From assembly GCA_023435545.1 (NCBI GenBank), contig JAEYRQ010000535.1, forward strand, positions 1 through 5,955: a DNA stretch of 5,955 nt. The letters run 5' to 3'. The DNA is from Pseudomonadota bacterium (GTDB taxonomy: Bacteria; Pseudomonadota; Alphaproteobacteria; Rhizobiales; Tepidamorphaceae). This document shows, one piece after another, positions 5,680 to 5,955 of the stretch. The position numbers and the translations under genes are program-made. A model generated the notes under the pieces. It was given only the letters and a program-made list of their open reading frames with translations. It was not told the origin of the DNA and made no database searches. How positions within the stretch are numbered: the first letter of the stretch is position 1; every line of letters begins with the position of its first letter.

Positions 5680-5955
5680 ATGCAAACGAAGGCGGCCGGG
5701 ATGGAATTGGAGATCGAGCAGCGCCAACTGCTGCGCAAGATGCGGGCGATGTTCCCGAACGGCGGTATGGGCAACCACATCGTGCTCTGTCCGAAGTTCA
5801 ACACGATCTACGTCCAGATCGAAAAGGCCGGTTGCTCGACGATCAAGCTCCTGCTGCACCGGGCACATACGGGCGACATGACCGAGGTCTCGGGAAGCAT
5901 CCACGCCCAGCACCAGCTGCCCTTCCCTCGCGACCTCGGGTGGCCTGCTGTACTC
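5680..5955 (+). CDS. Sulfotransferase family 2-like protein, 3' end cut by the window edge
   Basis: An open frame runs to the end of the window without a stop, giving 92 codons of a longer gene. Residues 43-57 (IYVQIEKAGCSTIKL) match the 5'-phosphosulfate-binding loop found near the N-terminus of family 2 sulfotransferases, which transfer sulfate from PAPS, often to glycans: an aromatic/hydrophobic strand, a lysine, then a cysteine-serine-threonine turn and a helix starting IK. The catalytic and 3'-phosphate-binding parts lie beyond the edge. An in-frame stop at 5620 bounds the start. ATG 5680 is taken, but ATG 5701 has a better-placed AAGG and GTG 5659 is also possible. The gene diverges from the phosphonate operon and has no evident functional link to it. 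Confidence 0.7.
   Translation, partial: MQTKAAGMELEIEQRQLLRKMRAMFPNGGMGNHIVLCPKFNTIYVQIEKAGCSTIKLLLHRAHTGDMTEVSGSIHAQHQLPFPRDLGWPAVL

Overview
The window is GC-rich, tightly coding DNA with strong GC preference at third codon positions. The encoded families resemble those of Alphaproteobacteria, especially marine Rhodobacterales or Hyphomicrobiales such as Stappia and Roseobacter relatives. The taxonomic call is inferred from protein character and composition only.

Layout. Almost everything lies on the minus strand and reads right to left. A three-gene ABC importer operon comes first: a periplasmic solute-binding protein (4385-5413, TTG start), an ATPase (3196-4302) and a fused two-domain permease (1173-3203, GTG start that overlaps the ATPase stop). 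All three match the putative 2-aminoethylphosphonate importer of the PhnS2/PhnT2/PhnU2 type, which is related to FbpABC iron importers. Next, at 29-994, comes a second binding protein from an unrelated family, PhnD (phosphonate/phosphite/phosphate). Its own ATPase and permease are not in the window and may lie past the left edge. Bases 1-28 hold only the sequence after its stop codon. On the plus strand, diverging from the importer operon, the right edge cuts a sulfotransferase-like gene (5680 to the end).

Regulation. Two sequences on the minus strand look like PhoB boxes: 7-base units separated by 4 bases, each beginning CTGTCATG. One lies 107 bases upstream of the first binding-protein gene and the other 113 bases upstream of the phnD-like gene. 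The simplest reading is a phosphate-starvation regulon that expresses two phosphonate-scavenging binding proteins. A GC-rich stem-loop sits between the first binding-protein gene and the ATPase gene, and another in the leader of the binding-protein gene.

Odd points. The permease gene carries a pair of compensating single-base frameshifts that scramble about 17 codons next to a transmembrane segment. They are either real or sequencing errors. The permease also has an unusually long insert after its first membrane helix. I see no mobile element, CRISPR array, tRNA or rRNA, and no evidence of a wholly new type of system. The window reads as a phosphonate-uptake locus with these local peculiarities.
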